This document shows positions 1-14,900 of a stretch of 64,000 bases of DNA, one piece after another. This stretch comes from Balanoglossus misakiensis. Taxonomy: Eukaryota > Hemichordata. Within the stretch, counting starts at the first letter, position 1. Every line of letters begins with the position of its first letter. The notes below the pieces were generated by a model, which was not told the origin of the DNA, ran no database searches, and saw only the letters and a list, made by a program, of their open reading frames with translations. The DNA lies in assembly GCA_040954595.2 (NCBI GenBank), contig CM082593.2, positions 6,200,001 through 6,264,000 of the forward strand, given 5' to 3'. The translations under genes were made by a program, and so were the position numbers.

Positions 1-1189
1 ATATCAAACGCGCCATTGTACGCAGCTGCTAATGTATGTGTAGATCACACTAGTATGTGTAATCACATTTGTATCAGATAATCCCCAGTGTTTAGCTCCA
101 GGTGTTTTTGACACTCCTTACGAATTCTCCAGTGAGATGCTGTCGTTCACATCCATCAGTGCTCTTGGCAACAAGTGTGTGGTACATTTCAGAGTCATTG
201 TTGTCCCATGCGTGATGTTGGGGAATACAGGTGATAAAACTTAACACACAAAGTTGTTGAACTTTGATCCCTTGTCTTGTATTCTGCACTATGTGAAAAT
301 CACTCTGTCATGAATGCTGACAATTATACTGATAATGTACTTCTGAAATAGATTTATCATTAAAATTAATCAATAAACAAAATCCCATCCTTTTAAAAAG
401 TGTTCATAAATTATGCCCTATGATTATTTTGCTTATTTATGATTTGATAATTTTTATGTATCTGCATCACCTTGACATGAATTGTATTTGGAGTGCAACT
501 TCATTGTTTACATGTACTTCGGTGGTGCGCAGTTATCAGAGTTGAAATCTTCGTAAATGGTCCAAGTTTAAGATAGTGTCTGCAAGTACAGTGTATGTGT
601 GATGTTCTGCCATGATTTGGCAACATTTCAACCTTGGGGAATGCTGAAGTTGTTACTGAAGAATTTCTGTAAGTTCCAAGTTGGCTTGCTTGTGTCTTCG
701 CCAAAACCGGAGATACGTAAAAAAAATCTTAACAATAAATTCTTGGAGACATTTAACTCATTCTACAGGCAGATTACCTGTGCGTTAGACATCGTAATGG
801 CTTTTGGCTTGGGCAGACAATGCCGGGTCGCAGTCGTCAACACCGAATACAATGGCTTTGTGGTACTGACAGTGCATGCCTGGACATGGTTGGCATGCCA
901 AGCCGCGGAATTGTGTAATAAGACAATTGTCTGTTTTAAACACTGCATTGTTTACCCATGTTTGGCCACCAGTTCATACAGTATCGTTTCATCGCAGCAT
1001 TTTATCTGTCGCGAGATCTTTTAGACCATCCACAAGCTCGGTGATATTTGAACAAGATGTTGAAAATATGGAGACCACTTGACACGAGTGTAGATTTGGA
1101 AAGAGGGCAATCTGACAAAGAAACTGGGTCGTTTGACGGTATTGCCACTGGTTTTGCTGTAATAAATCAACTTGAGCAGGATACCAGAG

Positions 1190-2310
1190 CAGGCCTCGAA
1201 AATTTTTTTCATAACCCACTTGCCATCGGGCAAGCAAATTTTCAATTTCACTTGCCCCCCAAGAAAAGTGACTTGCCCCAACCTTGCCACTGTTCCTCCC
1301 ATTTCGGAAGGTAGTTTCTTTGGCGTTTGTCTGCATCTTAACGCTGATGCTTTGACCGTGCGTCACTTTCAGAAGCGCCCTCAGATTCAGAGAGGTCACG
1401 TCGTTTCTTTGAGTCAGTTGACCCAGATGCGTTCTATGAAAAATAACGCAAGAGACTCATGGCTGTTTTTCAAATCTCTGCCTAGTCTGGTTCCCTGCCC
1501 CAATCCCACCGCTGGCTGCGCTACGCTAAAGGGAAAGGGTCAGGCACGGCCTATTGTAAACATGGCTCTCATTGGTCAATACATACGAAAATTAAGTTGT
1601 TAAATTGATAAGTTGTTGTAAGATACTCATTTCCCGTTCTCTCCTTCACCTCCATGAATGTTTATCATTCGATTTCCAACTTTACAACAAACGAAACAAA
1701 ATAAACTGCTTGGATGAATCTTGACTGGCATACGGACATTGGAGGCATCCATCTTGTTTCACACCCAGGTTTCTGGGTGTGAAATCGGGCCGTACCTGAC
1801 CCCTTTCCCTTTAGCGTAGCGCAGCCAGCGGTGGGATTGGGGCAGGGAACCAGACTAATCTCTGCCACCGTCGGCTTACGAGAGTCGTAACTGAATTTAT
1901 TTTGAACCATTCTAATTTGAATTTGACTAGTTAGATCGACCATTTCATTGGTTTTTCCAATAAAAATAGCAACTGCATCTAGCAATACGATTACGCGTAA
2001 TTTGACAATGCAACAAAATCTGACAGTCGCCCATCACAATATTGCTACACTGTATCATGACTTTATGTAAAAGAACTTTGAAAAAAAATCAGTGGGCTCG
2101 TGTTTTGCATTCAAGCCGATTGCCAGCTGTGATAGCGGTAAACTCAAAGAAAGTTGACATTTCTGATAGCTGGGCATTAGCCACAACATGACCATGGTCT
2201 CCCTATCGCCGTGACACTTGCCCGTCGGGCGGCAGGAATTTTGATTTTACTTGCCCGGACGTAAATTTCACTTGCCACGGGCGTCGGGCGGCGGGAATTT
2301 TCGAGCCCTG
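1190..2310. mobile_element. Inverted-repeat non-autonomous DNA transposon (~1.1 kb)
   Basis: The ends form imperfect terminal inverted repeats: the left begins CAGGCCTCGAAAATT and the reverse complement of the right end begins CAGGGCTCGAAAATT. Both subterminal arms (about 1190-1290 and 2218-2310) carry repeated CTTGCC/GGGCAAG words. The six bases CCAGAG flank both ends (1184-1189 and 2311-2316) and are read as a target-site duplication. No transposase frame is visible, so it would depend on an autonomous relative. The superfamily is not assigned; the CAGGG terminus recalls hAT elements, but the duplication is six bases rather than eight. Confidence 0.6.
1483..1857. mobile_element. 375-bp MITE with ~70-bp inverted repeats and 9-bp target duplication
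   Basis: The left arm (1483-1552) starts TAGTCTGGTTCCCTGCCCC and is repeated in inverse orientation at about 1788-1857, nearly perfectly over ~70 bp. The nine bases ATCTCTGCC occur immediately outside both ends (1474-1482 and 1858-1866), a clear target-site duplication. The core between the arms has no coding frame. It lies inside the larger element 1190-2310 and so inserted later. Nine-base duplications fit Mutator-like or Merlin-like superfamilies; this is inference. Confidence 0.8.
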
Positions 2311-2927
2311 CCAGAGTTAACTTATGAATACTCTGTCTGAGCAACAGGTACAAACTACATGTATCTGTCATATAGCCAACAGCTTGACAACAGATTTCAG
2401 CAGAAAATGAAAATTCTCGAAATAGTTTGCCGATTTCATACATGTTCATATCAGATCATATCTACATGTACTCTCCTGCATAAATTAATATATTTGGAGT
2501 ACAAACATTTTCAAACACAAAATGTTAGCGTACGGGATATACAATAATACATGTATACATGATGATGAAAATTTTACCAATAGTTCTTGTATTGTCATAT
2601 TTTGGACTGAACTGACCTTGAAGTCCAATTAAATGACCCACTTTTTATGCAATGCTTTGTTGGAATATTGATTAGTTTGAGTTTTATACCATGTACTGGT
2701 AATACATTTGTATGTCAACTGGTCTGTATGACTATGGCAAAACTAATGCAGGTAGAACTTTGAAAGTTTACACAATCAGTTTTTATGAGCAAAGAATAAT
2801 TTCTGAGGGTATGTGTGGGTAGTCACTTGTTATGGAGAAATGACAATTAAGTGAAAATAATGGATTACAGATTGTCACACTATTAAAAACTAAAACATGC
2901 TTTTCTCTGTAATTTTTTCTCCTGCAG

Positions 2928-5900
2928 ATGCCGGCATTGGATGGTATTCCGGTATCTATCCAGGATGCCCTGGAGGTGCGGGATGGGCCGCTGCAGGAAG
3001 AGGAGATCTGGAGCGTGTTGTGCCAGAGCGCGGAATCCTTGCAGGATATCTTCCTGAAAGGTGAGAGAATCCGTAGAGTGATGGAAACATCGCAAATTTG
3101 TCATTCGTGCCGTGTGGTCTCAGGCTCTTACCAGCTGTTACCACACGGCATAGTATTCCTCATTATTTGCCTGGAAACAAATGCACTGTGGATGGGTGTG
3201 GCAACGGTTTCATCAACAGTTAATATGTCATCTGGTGATCAGAATTAAATATTTGCTGTTGCGTACCGTAGCAGTGGAATATATTTGAACCAAAACTTGC
3301 ATAATTATCATCGTCAAAATTATCACAATTAGCAATTTTATTTAAGTGTAAATTGAACTTTATCTAATTTGCTCAATTAAGCTGTAAACGATATTATCAC
3401 TGTTAAGTCAGTGAGATTAAATGGTAATTTGGGGGAAATATCCTTTGAAACATTTCTTGGCAAGTTCACCCTATCCTAGCTGAACCTGTATATGTATTTG
3501 ATTCCTGTAAATACATGAACAAGAGCATGATTTCAGTTAAGTATTCCTCAGAACAAGATGGATGATGATAGGTCATACATACATGTACATGTATAAATCC
3601 ATATACTCTCATCTTTAACCGGGGAATACTAAACTGAAAACTATGCCAAAACATCTGTAAAAAACTTGACGTACATTGTACTGCACAATTCATACACTTT
3701 GCAGTCACCTTCATGGTGACAATTGATACAGACATTTGAAGTAGTTATCTCAACACACAATGCATAGAGTCGGACAGTTATGGCCTTCTCTGTAGAAAAT
3801 CCCACATTGATACACATAGGATAGCTTGTGCCAAGGACTTTTATGAAAGACCAACACACATAATGGGCCATTGATAACAACGTTGAATTCAATTTACTGT
3901 ACCTACGTACTTGTCAATATTCTTGCACATACACATGCACTGTGCATCTCAAATTTCAGTGTATCATGTGTATGGTTGATAAAGGGAAAAATTAAAAACA
4001 CTTCATTGATATTAAACTGATATATTTTGGTATCGTACCAAATCTGAAGTAGTACAGCATGAAAATGGTAAGACGTCCTTAGGCAAGCCCTTTCATAAAA
4101 TGGATTGTCCCATCGTTGTCGTACAAGTTATGATTACAACTGTGTAGTAAAAGTGAGATTTCTGGTGACACACTTTAGATTTGCGCTATTCGTTGGAAGT
4201 GGATTAAACAATGCAAAAGCGACTTCCCCCTAAAAACCACAACAGTGGCAAAGAATTCTTTTCACTCTGACGCGAACAATCGACGTTATTGTGTGTTACT
4301 GGTTGAAGCAGTGCCTTTTGTCTCACCTGGGTTGTACAGTCATGATAGTAAATATTTTAGTTGCGCTGAAAATCTTTCTGATAAGAACGGTCATTCTTCT
4401 GATGGCATTCCAATCGGTGAATGCGTTCGGGGTTGTCATGGTAACACGGCACACCGACAATAAATGCATTATCCAATAAACTCGCGGGACCAAACGTAAA
4501 CTACATGTACATGTATGTTTTGGCCAGGTGGAAATTATTAAGGCTACTATCAAATTTTCCGCTGTGGTGTGAGGGGGGAAAGTGTAGGAAAGTGATAGCA
4601 TGCAATGTACATGTAGAAGTGGTGTTTGCCAAGAACTTAATTGAAGTTCAATGTCAAGGTCTCTTAACATGCAGTATACATTGTGTACACATAGTGTGTG
4701 CCATGGGCAATTTTACCATAGGCACCGAGGCTCTGTTATTGGATTTGTACATAATGCTGAATTGATATCAATATTTTCAGATCAAAGTTTGCATCATATA
4801 TAGATCTGTTTTTGCTGCCAGTGTACAGAGGTGTATGAATAACCAATGGTGATTGTCGTTAAGTGTACATTATATATTGAAGCTTGCCATTCATTTCATA
4901 GTTATGAAAAAATAGCATGAAGTGACCAGCTGGTGCTTTTTATTATTTACATGTGTGTGCTAATTATTTATGATATTTTAAATAGATTTTATCATTTTAT
5001 TCTCATTGCAAGATGCTCTGTATATAGATTAGGCAGTATTCCATAAAAATTACATGTATTGCTATCAACTTGCAGTGGAAATAAAGTGGGCAAGATGCAT
5101 TTGGAATCTACATGTATATATGCAAATTTTATTTAATTATGACTGTCATATTTCACTAATAGTGTCGTGTAATACCACATCAGGTTTCTGTCCAACCAGC
5201 AACTTTATCTGGTCTGAATGGACCCAGCTGTGTTATGTAAATGATGTATGCAAATACATGTACATGCAGTCTTTTCGCTGCTTTGCCCATGACTCGTTCT
5301 TAAACTACCCACATATTGACGATTCGCATTTGGACTTTTCTAAATACCATGTCACCTAATTTTATTTCGTTCAGTTTCACATGTGGCATAAAAATCTGGG
5401 AATAATTGTCCACATAATTCTGAAGGGGCTAGTCGGAAAAAAGTGTTTATATTAGAGTATGCATTGTATACTGTAAATTACATGATATGCTGAAGGGTAT
5501 GCATTTTACAGATGTGTATAACTATTACACACATTGATGATATCTACAACTTTGATAAAAATCCAACTCATGGAAAAATAAATACTGAATACTTAAACAA
5601 ATGGATGGTTATGGGATATGTTTATTTTTATCTCTTTAACATGTGCAGGTAACAGACATGCTTTTTCTGCAGTGAGGTCACCAGCTTTTGTTGTTTTAAC
5701 GGTTATTTTTAACATTTCCAAGCAATTATTTCTGTCATCCTCGAAAGCAAACATATTGCTAGTAAATCATAAACAGTCTTGTTTCGGTCTGCAATTTACT
5801 GTGATAAACATGTGTAACTGTATACCATAATAATTTCAGACAATGAAAGAAATTCGGTGAACTTTTCTAACCTGTGAGTGAGAGGTCACTAGCTCATGTA

Positions 5901-8900
5901 CTTCAAATGAACAAACACTCTGCTTAAATAAACATCCCTTCATACGGTTTTGTCCTACAAGGATCACACAAACCTTTCGCAAATGTACATCCTTTGATAT
6001 TATAAATAATGACTGAAATCAAAGCAAAAATGGAAACTAGTTTATGATTACACGTACATGACACTTCTAATAATACTAGGGACAGGCTTTGCAGGAGACC
6101 AGCTGGTGGTCCAAATGATGATGGGTAGAATTCTGAGATCAGTATTTGCACATTTCCCTTCCACGCTGTGTCACCTCTGCATTGGCCGTGTTAAACTCAC
6201 AGTGCCTTCATATCGTACAGACTATGACCCATAACCCAATAACTGACATACATGTATTTCTATGCATGGATAAATAACCCAAGGCTATCCTGATAGAATT
6301 ATTTAATAGCCTGGAATCAAATAACGTTTCAGTTATGTAGATTTTCTAACAGCTCAGGTTTTATATGGCATAGGAATGTGATTTCAGTAACCACATTTGC
6401 AAAATCAAGATCTACACATGAAAATACATCTAGTTAGACTCATACTTTGAAGATAAACAGCTAAATAAACTATATATATGTACAGGGATATTCAGTCTAT
6501 TTGATTGACATTAAAATATTCTGTGACCTTTTTTTCCAGGTGAAGCACGACAAGACATTGGCACCAGTTTTATCATATCACCCAAGTCACTGATGCTATG
6601 CCCCAGTGGCAGGGTACAATTTGCTGAAAATAATCAAGTTCAGCACCCAGACAATCAGCCGTATGTGCCCCCGGAAGTCATCTCGAGGGTTTCAACGGCA
6701 TCGGATGTGGCCGTGGAAAAGGTGAGAGAGTTTTACACATCATAAGGAGAAATGTATGTCATTCTGCATGCTTTTAACCCTATCACCCCTAGTTCCCTCT
6801 TCAGAGGTCCAACCTTACCATAGAAAACAGTGGGTTTGGACTGAACCATGGTGGTGATAGGGTAGAGCGATCAATCCAGTCATGTGCGGTAGGAATTATT
6901 ATTTTTGTCTTGTGACTCTGTTTATCAGATGTATATCTACTCCCTGGGGATGACGCTGTACTGGGCCGCAGCGTACAAACTGCAGACTGGACAGAGGGTT
7001 CGCCTCAGCCGAAATCTGGACTCGCTCCTGCTCGCCATGTGTGAAGAAAACGCATCGACCAGAATGGCACTGATCCACATACTTGAGGTGAGAATGACAC
7101 ACTGTGTTTCATTTGTGGTAGTTTTGTCAGTTAAAACTGATAATTTTCTGTGCAGAAATTGAGTTTTATTTTTGCATGTGGGAGTATGGAACTGTAATAA
7201 CAGCCAGATTTAATTGAGGAAGTGCATCAGTTCACCAACATAGCTGATTAAAAAAAGCACTTGGTTTTAATTGAAACTGCTGGCATTGGCAAAATGCCCC
7301 TGCTTGTAAAGCAGGGAAACCCCTTCGTTGTTTCTTGAGAATGTATAATACAATGTAGTCTCTATATTGCATTCATTTCATGTATATACTTAGAACAGAG
7401 GAAATTCGTTTTATAAGCACTGGTTCTAGTTGTTACTTCTGAAACAATAGGGCAATGTTGTATCAGGAAGTACACCAGCTTTTTGTTCAGCCATGTAGAA
7501 GATGTACTTGACTGATGTCATAGAGTGATATTAACTGTCAAGAAAGGCTCATTGTCAATTGCAAGATGCAGACAGTAGCTACTGTCTATGATAAAATCTA
7601 ATTTGTAATCTGTAAACATTTTGGTCAGAATTGGCAGCGGAGTGTGAGCTGTTAGTCTCAGTTCAGGCCAGGTTGTGGTCAGTCTCACATGCAGTCAGGT
7701 TGGTGCAACACCTTAGGAACCTTATATGTACGTGTACACAGTTTTTTTTTTGTAGGCATACTTTATATATTACTCTATTGTCTCAGTGCCAAAGTTGTTC
7801 ATCTCTGCTTGATTTTCATTCATTTCAGTCATGCACTCTTCATGCACAACGAAATCCTTCTGGTCTTCCCTATTCTTACCATATCAGTAAGTTATCTAAA
7901 ACAGTGCTTGGAAGTATGGATCAGGTAAGATCTCACATCTCTTTTGTCATAGCAAAAATGTATCATTGTTTTTACTGAAAAATTTATCAGCAATGTGTAT
8001 TTATGACAGATTCATGTACAGTAATGTGTTGAGATATATGAAGCTATCACAGAAACACATACGAAAGAGAAGTTTTTCAGTTACATGATTGTAACTCAAA
8101 TGATGTTGCTGTCAAACAGTTGTGTGACTGAGCAATGCCTTTCTAATATAGTTTCCTGTGTATATCATCTCCTCACTAACATGTATGTCTGAATTCAGAT
8201 ATCCAGGCTTGGTCTGGATGGTGCAGGGCAGGAATCTGTGGATAGCTTTCAGCACGATGCCAGCGAACTCAGGGAGCAACCATATGGTGAGTGGACAACA
8301 GCTTACTTGGTAAATACTGTCGGCCATGACAAAACCAACTCCAATCCATAACTTTGTGTGGTAGATTTTCTGACAGATTTGTGCCTTTCGTGTTCTATAG
8401 CGAATTTGGGTTAGGATAATCTGAATCGACTCTATGTCAAGAGTTGAACATTTTGTTACAGTATTTTTTGTTAAACTCTCACTGATAAGGTTGCATGCTT
8501 ATCAAGAATGCAGCTTGGAAGGGCAAGACAATGGTGACCTGTTCTTATTTTATCAAATATTACCATCTTTTCCGTGCTATCAAGAACCACGTCGTAAAAT
8601 GAGTTTTGTCTCTGCAGGCACACATAGTCCTCCAAACAAAAGACACAATCGTCACTTGACGCCCAGAGAAGAACTCGCGCACAAGCGATCGCGACCGGTG
8701 CAAAGTCAACATTCCAGTCGAGGGTACGACGAGGTGGATTCCAAGCCGATTGGCACGCGACAACGGTCGCACCAGTTTGAGACTTACTCCCAGCACAGTA
8801 CTAGCACTGTGGACACCGCGAGAGACAGTTACGATGATGACATCAGTCCGCCGAGGAAATCTCAGCAACCTTTGTTACGCCAGTCCAGCAATTATGAGGA

Positions 8901-11900
8901 CACGGGGCGTTCTTATCATATGTCGGACATGTTGTCGTCGAGTCAGTCGTACGAGAGCCTGGCGACGGACCACTCGGAGAGGAAAGCGCGAGTCGCCGAT
9001 CTACAAAGTAAAGCTGCAGCGGCGTACGAAAGGTTGCGGGAGAGACGGCAGAGACTGAGCATGTTGCAAGATCGCAGCGCCGAAAGATCGCGGGATTATG
9101 CGAGTTTGAGCCTGCCGCAGAGACCGGAGAGGACTTCGCTGGTCAGTCACGGCCACAAGGGATCCGTTGTGTACGAGAAAGACCCGCGGACGGGGAAGGC
9201 CATTCTGGTCATCAAGCGACCGCCGAGTCTCGAACGTTTCCAGGGAAGTCGCACCCCCGAGAGGACGAGAACGAGACCTCTCGGGCAAGCGCGAGATCGG
9301 AGCCTCGACAGACACCGCGATCGGAGCTCAGAGAGGCGCAGCGAGAGGGATTACGACAGAGCTCTGCTCAGAGACAGGACTGTTGAGAGGCCGCGGAGCA
9401 GTGCGGGGCGCGGTTACCATAGCGATGATGATACCACTCTGAGTGACCACCTAAGTGAGCAATTGAACGGAAGTCGATATACCGGTAGATCCATGACATC
9501 ATTAGATACACAGACACAAGGTGAGAAAAGCATCCAGTAAAATAAGCCCATAACCCTTTCACTGACATGGTTTGGTCCAAATCCATTGTTTTCTATGGTA
9601 AGGTTGGACCTCTGAAGAAGGAACTGGGGGCGAAAGAGTTAATTAAAAAATTCGCTTAAGTTCACAAGATGCTGATGTATAATGATATTAAATGAAAAGT
9701 AGTAAGTCAACTTCTCTAATTTTCGACTATATAATTGATTTTTAGGGAGTTACCACCCAGACATGTATCCATACTATGGTTCCACTCCAACCCTGGCATC
9801 CAGACCAGAGGACATGGACCATGGTCATGCCAGCCAACCAGATCTCAGGCATTACCCATCACATGACCGCCAACGGCCAATCAGACCTCGTCATCTGGAT
9901 AGAAGCAGAGACATCTTGGGTGATGTGGCCTACGAGAGGGCACCGACCAGAAGGAAATTAAAGGTATACCTTAAAGTCAAGAGAATGCAATACATACATC
10001 GTACAGTCAATACAACAGCTACATTAAATGACAACTGACATGCATGCAAACTCCAGTGGTTTACTAAAAAAATTGTTTTTAATTCACAGAAATTCTTTGG
10101 TCCAGAATTTGTTGTGATGAGCAGTGAGCCAAACATCACATTAGACATGCCTCCATCAATCATGGTAAGTTGCATTTCATTTTCATGTATTTCAAACATA
10201 TCTGCTATGTTATGGTGAAAATAACGAGTTCTTGACTGAAAATCAGTTGATTTCAGCTGTTTCATAACCCTTAACCGATCCAGTGTATTGCAACGTATTT
10301 CTATTTTTCAGAGTAAGAACAGCAAAGTACCGCAGGGCAGGAAAAGAGTGACCGTTGTCTTGTTGAACGGTCAGCGGTTGGACCTGACCTGTGACATGGC
10401 TTCGCTGGGCAAAGAGCTGTTCGACATGGTCATCTCCCACATGGCCCTGTTGGAACACCATTGCTTTGGACTTGCATACATCAAAAGTACGTGTGTTATC
10501 ACACTGTGTGTTATTTCCGAAGGGTTTCGCCTGATGGCTTCCAACTGGTAACAGCTGGTGCCTAGTATCTTTCTGTTTACGATTTATGGATGATGTTGAG
10601 AGATTGACAATGCGAGATGGTCACATATTGCTGCAAATGGCTATAGTGTATACAATGTTGATATTAGCATAATATTTGGAATTTTAGTCAATGTGTTTCC
10701 TTTATCTTTTATTATGTTTGTACTGTCAACAAGTGATGTTTCAGGCGTGTCATTGTAAACTCTGTCATAGACTAGACATACAAAGTGCATGATTGTGTAA
10801 ATTACAAAACCGGCTTTTGACAGAATTTGTATGTTTTTCAGTGTTTGTTTGTGGTAATGAAATATTTAATACTGTCTGCCAACTCATGCTGAATTTAAAA
10901 TCATTTTGAACAATTAATACAGATCAGGTCTTTCATAATGTCAACATAATGTAGTAGTGTTATAATGACATGTAAATAAATGTTCATGTATTACATGTAG
11001 TGTTGAGAATAGGAATGATTCACATGAAACAGGACAGTGTTCAATTATGGCAACTGTCAATTTTAAAATCAGCATCATTACAGTGATTTCTAATTTCCCC
11101 CAACAGATGGTGAATATTTTTTCTTGGAGCCAGACACTAAACTCTACAAAGTGGCCCCAGATGGCTGGAGGGATGACATCAGAAGGTCAAAGACAACCAT
11201 TCCTGTCTTGACGTTCACTCTGTTTTTCAGAGTCAAGTTTTATGCAGAAAATATCAGTATTTTAAGGTAGGATCACCAAACTAGTACTGAGTGAGTGGGG
11301 TGGGGTTATATGCATTTGTAGCACTCACTGTCCTGGTGCATTGTACACTATCACACCTATATAGTTGCTGCATCACACTTTTCTTGTTCCCATCTCAGGC
11401 ATCAGGTTACCAGACACCAGTACTACTTACAGCTGCGCAAGGATATCTTGGAAGAGCGCACGCAGAGTGATGAGGAGACCGCCTTCCAGTTGGCCTCCCT
11501 TGCACTGCAGGCCGAGATGGGAGATTACTACGAGGAGGTCGGTCACAACTATTTCCTTCCCGAGCACTACTTGCCCCGGAAGATGATCGACAAGGTCGGA
11601 GTGGAGCACATCCGGCACCAGCTTCCCACCATGCACTTCAACAATCACGGAATGTCGGATATCCAGGCTGAGTTAGAGTTCATTATGGTAAGGCATGACC
11701 TTTGACCTATGACCTCATATCCTTTACTATTGTGTTTATCTGAATTTGTTATGCATCTCAGAATATGTTACGTAGCAGTAGTGTATTTTTGTGCAATACT
11801 TTCTGGTTGATAAATCCATCAATAGTTCAGCTGTAATTTGGAAAGAATTGTTTGCATTTAAGTCCTGATCTTGTCATGTTTTGCTGCTTATTTTGCACCC

Positions 11901-14900
11901 CTTGAATGTTTATAACTGATTTTGTAATAAACTTCGTTCCATCGTACAGGAAGCACGTAAGCTTGCAGAGTACGGTATCCATTTCCACAAAGTCATGCAA
12001 ATCAAGAATGAACCCCAGAGTGCAATATGGTTGGGTGTTTGTACCCGTGGTATCATCATCTACAAAATCACCAGCGGACAGCGGACTCCGGTGCAGAAAT
12101 TTGCCTGGCACCTCACCAAGAAGATTGCTTTCAATGTAAGTATTTGTGACATGTATTAAATTGTGTGTAGTGCAAAAGAGAGACTGCCAGTGTCTTATTA
12201 TAGTGGGGTTAACGTCTTTGATTTGGATCAGAATTTTGATTTTCAAAATACAGGCATTGAATGTCAGAACTGTATAAACACTAGCTGTAGCGTTTAGGTG
12301 CCTGGCTCTGAGACAGATGAAATCATTAACAAATCGAGAGAAAAAATATGTTGTGTGTGTAAGCAGTGTTGCTAACCATAACACTGTCTTCGTGTATGTA
12401 CACGACTGTTGCAAGGCTATCAGATCATCTGTTGCATCAAAATAGTAATTGTCTTTTTCTCCTTGCAGAGAAAGCGTTTCATTATTGAAGCTCGTGAAGG
12501 CACCGGTGAGAAATTTGTGAAATACACGGATGATTATAAGAAGTAAGTATTCCACAGGTATTCTGTTTCATAGTGGGGAATACTGGTACTTTATTTATCT
12601 TGAGAGGTTTCAGTTTAGGATAGCATTGCTAACTTTTTGAACCTTGTAACTCAAGTAGACAATCCTAGCATGCACAAATAGATTTTCTGTAATTTTCAAC
12701 GTAATATCAAAATTCAGGGCTAACTCTCAAAATGTCTTCCCTGCAGGGGCAGATACATGTTGAGGTTCTCCTCAGCTCAGCACAAATTTCACATGGCTAT
12801 GAGATCAAGAGCTAATGTATCCCAGATTTTCCATCAAGGTATGTAAGATAGATGTACTTAAAAATATCAGCTGATGCTTACTATTGCAGTGTCTTTTCAT
12901 AATACACCAGGCACTGGAGAGTCCATACGTGTAGCACAAACAAACGAACACAGTCGATTTTCAAATCTACTTAGCACAAATTAGGTTTAATGTTTTCTGA
13001 CTGATTCAAATTTAGACTTTGCTTTTCTTCGAATAATCCATTTCCCTAATTGCGTCAACAGAGTACCCCAGTGAAAATCCTTACGAGGATTCACACAGTT
13101 ACCACGGCAACTACGAAGCTGACGAGGGAGAGTTCAGCGACTATGATAATCACCAGGACGGCTACCACAGCGATGGTAACCACAGCAACCAGTACCCGTT
13201 GAACGACTCATTAAATGGCCGCTATGGTTCCCATGGCGTTCAGAACTTCAACAGAGATGAAATGAGAATCCCGATTCCGTCGACGTCCACTTCCGGAACT
13301 CCGTCTCCCGGAAGGTAGGGCGAATTATCAGGAAAGCCAACCAAAACAGACTGGCTATCAATAGAAAAATATGAAACCAAATGAAATGTGAACTAATATG
13401 TTGCCAAGAACACTGCACATTGCCATCTTCAAGGAAGTAATCCCAGACCTACTGTTCATGTTTTGCTAAGTGACCAACAAGCAAAGTCCCACTATACATG
13501 CACTGCAAGCAAGAAAATCACATCAAAATTTGCACTTTTCATTTTTCCCTTCACACAGAAACACAGACAGTGAGCCACTGACCCCTCGAACTCCACGCGA
13601 ACCGAGTCGAAGAAGTGCACCCTATGACAGAGAGCCTCGGTTGTACAGGGAACCCCCTAGTATGCATAACTCTAGTCAAAGTCTTCCAGCGTATGTCATA
13701 GGTAGGTAACACCTGGGATGTTCTTGTAAGATGAGAATTTCTGCATCACTATGTGCTGTTGGTAGTTGTTCTGTTTCAAAATAATGAGGAATGAGACGCA
13801 TTTGTTTTTTCAACTTTGTGTATAAGATAATCTTAATCAGGAGTGGACTGTATGGTAATTTGGCAGAGACAATAATTACACTATCATTTGACTTCATCCT
13901 GCTAGAACTGTCGTGCTGCAGACCTGAATAGCACCCTCTTTTGCTGTGATAAGAAGCACCAACAGTGCACTCCGTGAACAAGAAACATTTCTTAAACTTT
14001 TTCCTTTTTTCGCTCCGCAGATACCAGCATCAGAAGTGCTCTGTCGCCGAACAGCTATCTCGAAAATGAGACAATCAGTGAAACCCTACAAGAACGCTTG
14101 AATGCACTTCCGTCCCCCGAACACCCAGAAAGAGACATTATTATAGTCAAGATAGAGAGAGATCCCAAAGTTGGGCTAGGTATGGACGAAATTTACCTTC
14201 CATGTCATTGCTGTGTATGTAATAAGACAACTTAGTATAGTAGGCTTTTATTAGCTCCTATATGATGGTCTTGTAACTATTAACCTTATTATCTGACAGG
14301 CTTCACGATCGTTGGAGGACAAAACCCACGTAGTCTCGACCTGGGCATCTTCATCAAATCCATCCTCCCAGGGGGGCCAGCGCACAAGGCAGGACAGCTG
14401 AAAGCTGGTGATAGGTTGATTTCTGTCAATGGTCACAGCTTGGAGGGCATCACGCACGAAGTGGCCGTTGAGAGACTTGCTTCGGCCGGTGAATCGGTGG
14501 AGATTATCGCTTCTCAACCTCAGACTGTCAAAGGTGGGAAAGTGTTGTGTGATTTTTGATTTTATACAAATGTCATGAAGTAAAAGTAAATATTAACATT
14601 CTAAGTAGCATAGTGTCTTTATTTATTGACGTCATTGGCCCTTGACCAGTTGTATGTATACACAGCAGACTTGCAGAAGGGGTAGTTATACATATTCCAG
14701 GGCTAACAAGGGACAAATTTCTTTACATTTTGGTTCAACTGTATTATGTCAACATACAAATTGGTCTTTATATGCTGTTTAGAAATTGCTTCTTTATCGG
14801 CTTATAGTCATAAACTCTCAAAATTATGTTGATAAAAAAGCAATATGTACTGTTATTCACCACTCCAGGACGTGCACCACCACCGCAAAGGAACAGTGTG

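Larger units (their letters stand above)
1..2927. other. Intergenic / 5' flank of PTPN13
   Basis: No coding exon is recognised here; open frames up to 143 codons are not supported by similarity or splice context. The stretch may hold untranslated 5' exons of PTPN13, because the first coding exon at 2928 is directly preceded by a pyrimidine-rich splice acceptor. The only structured content is the inverted-repeat element at 1190-2310 with another element nested in it, listed separately. Confidence 0.6.
2928..8286 (+). other. PTPN13: PTPN13 KIND domain (exons 1-5)
   Basis: Exons 1-5 encode residues 1-219. Recognisable motifs are LEVRDGPLQEEEIW, SFIISPKSLMLCPSG, YSLGMTLYWAA and, near the end, LSKTVLGSMDQ, in the same order as the N-terminal kinase non-catalytic C-lobe (KIND) domain of vertebrate PTPN13. 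KIND domains are protein-interaction modules without kinase activity. Intron 1 (3061-6539) is the largest in the gene. Confidence 0.9.

Noticed and set aside
11827-12555. 242-codon open frame on the minus strand
   Set aside because: It is antisense to two PTPN13 FERM exons (11950-12135, 12469-12542) and the intron between, with no recognisable domain; a shadow frame.
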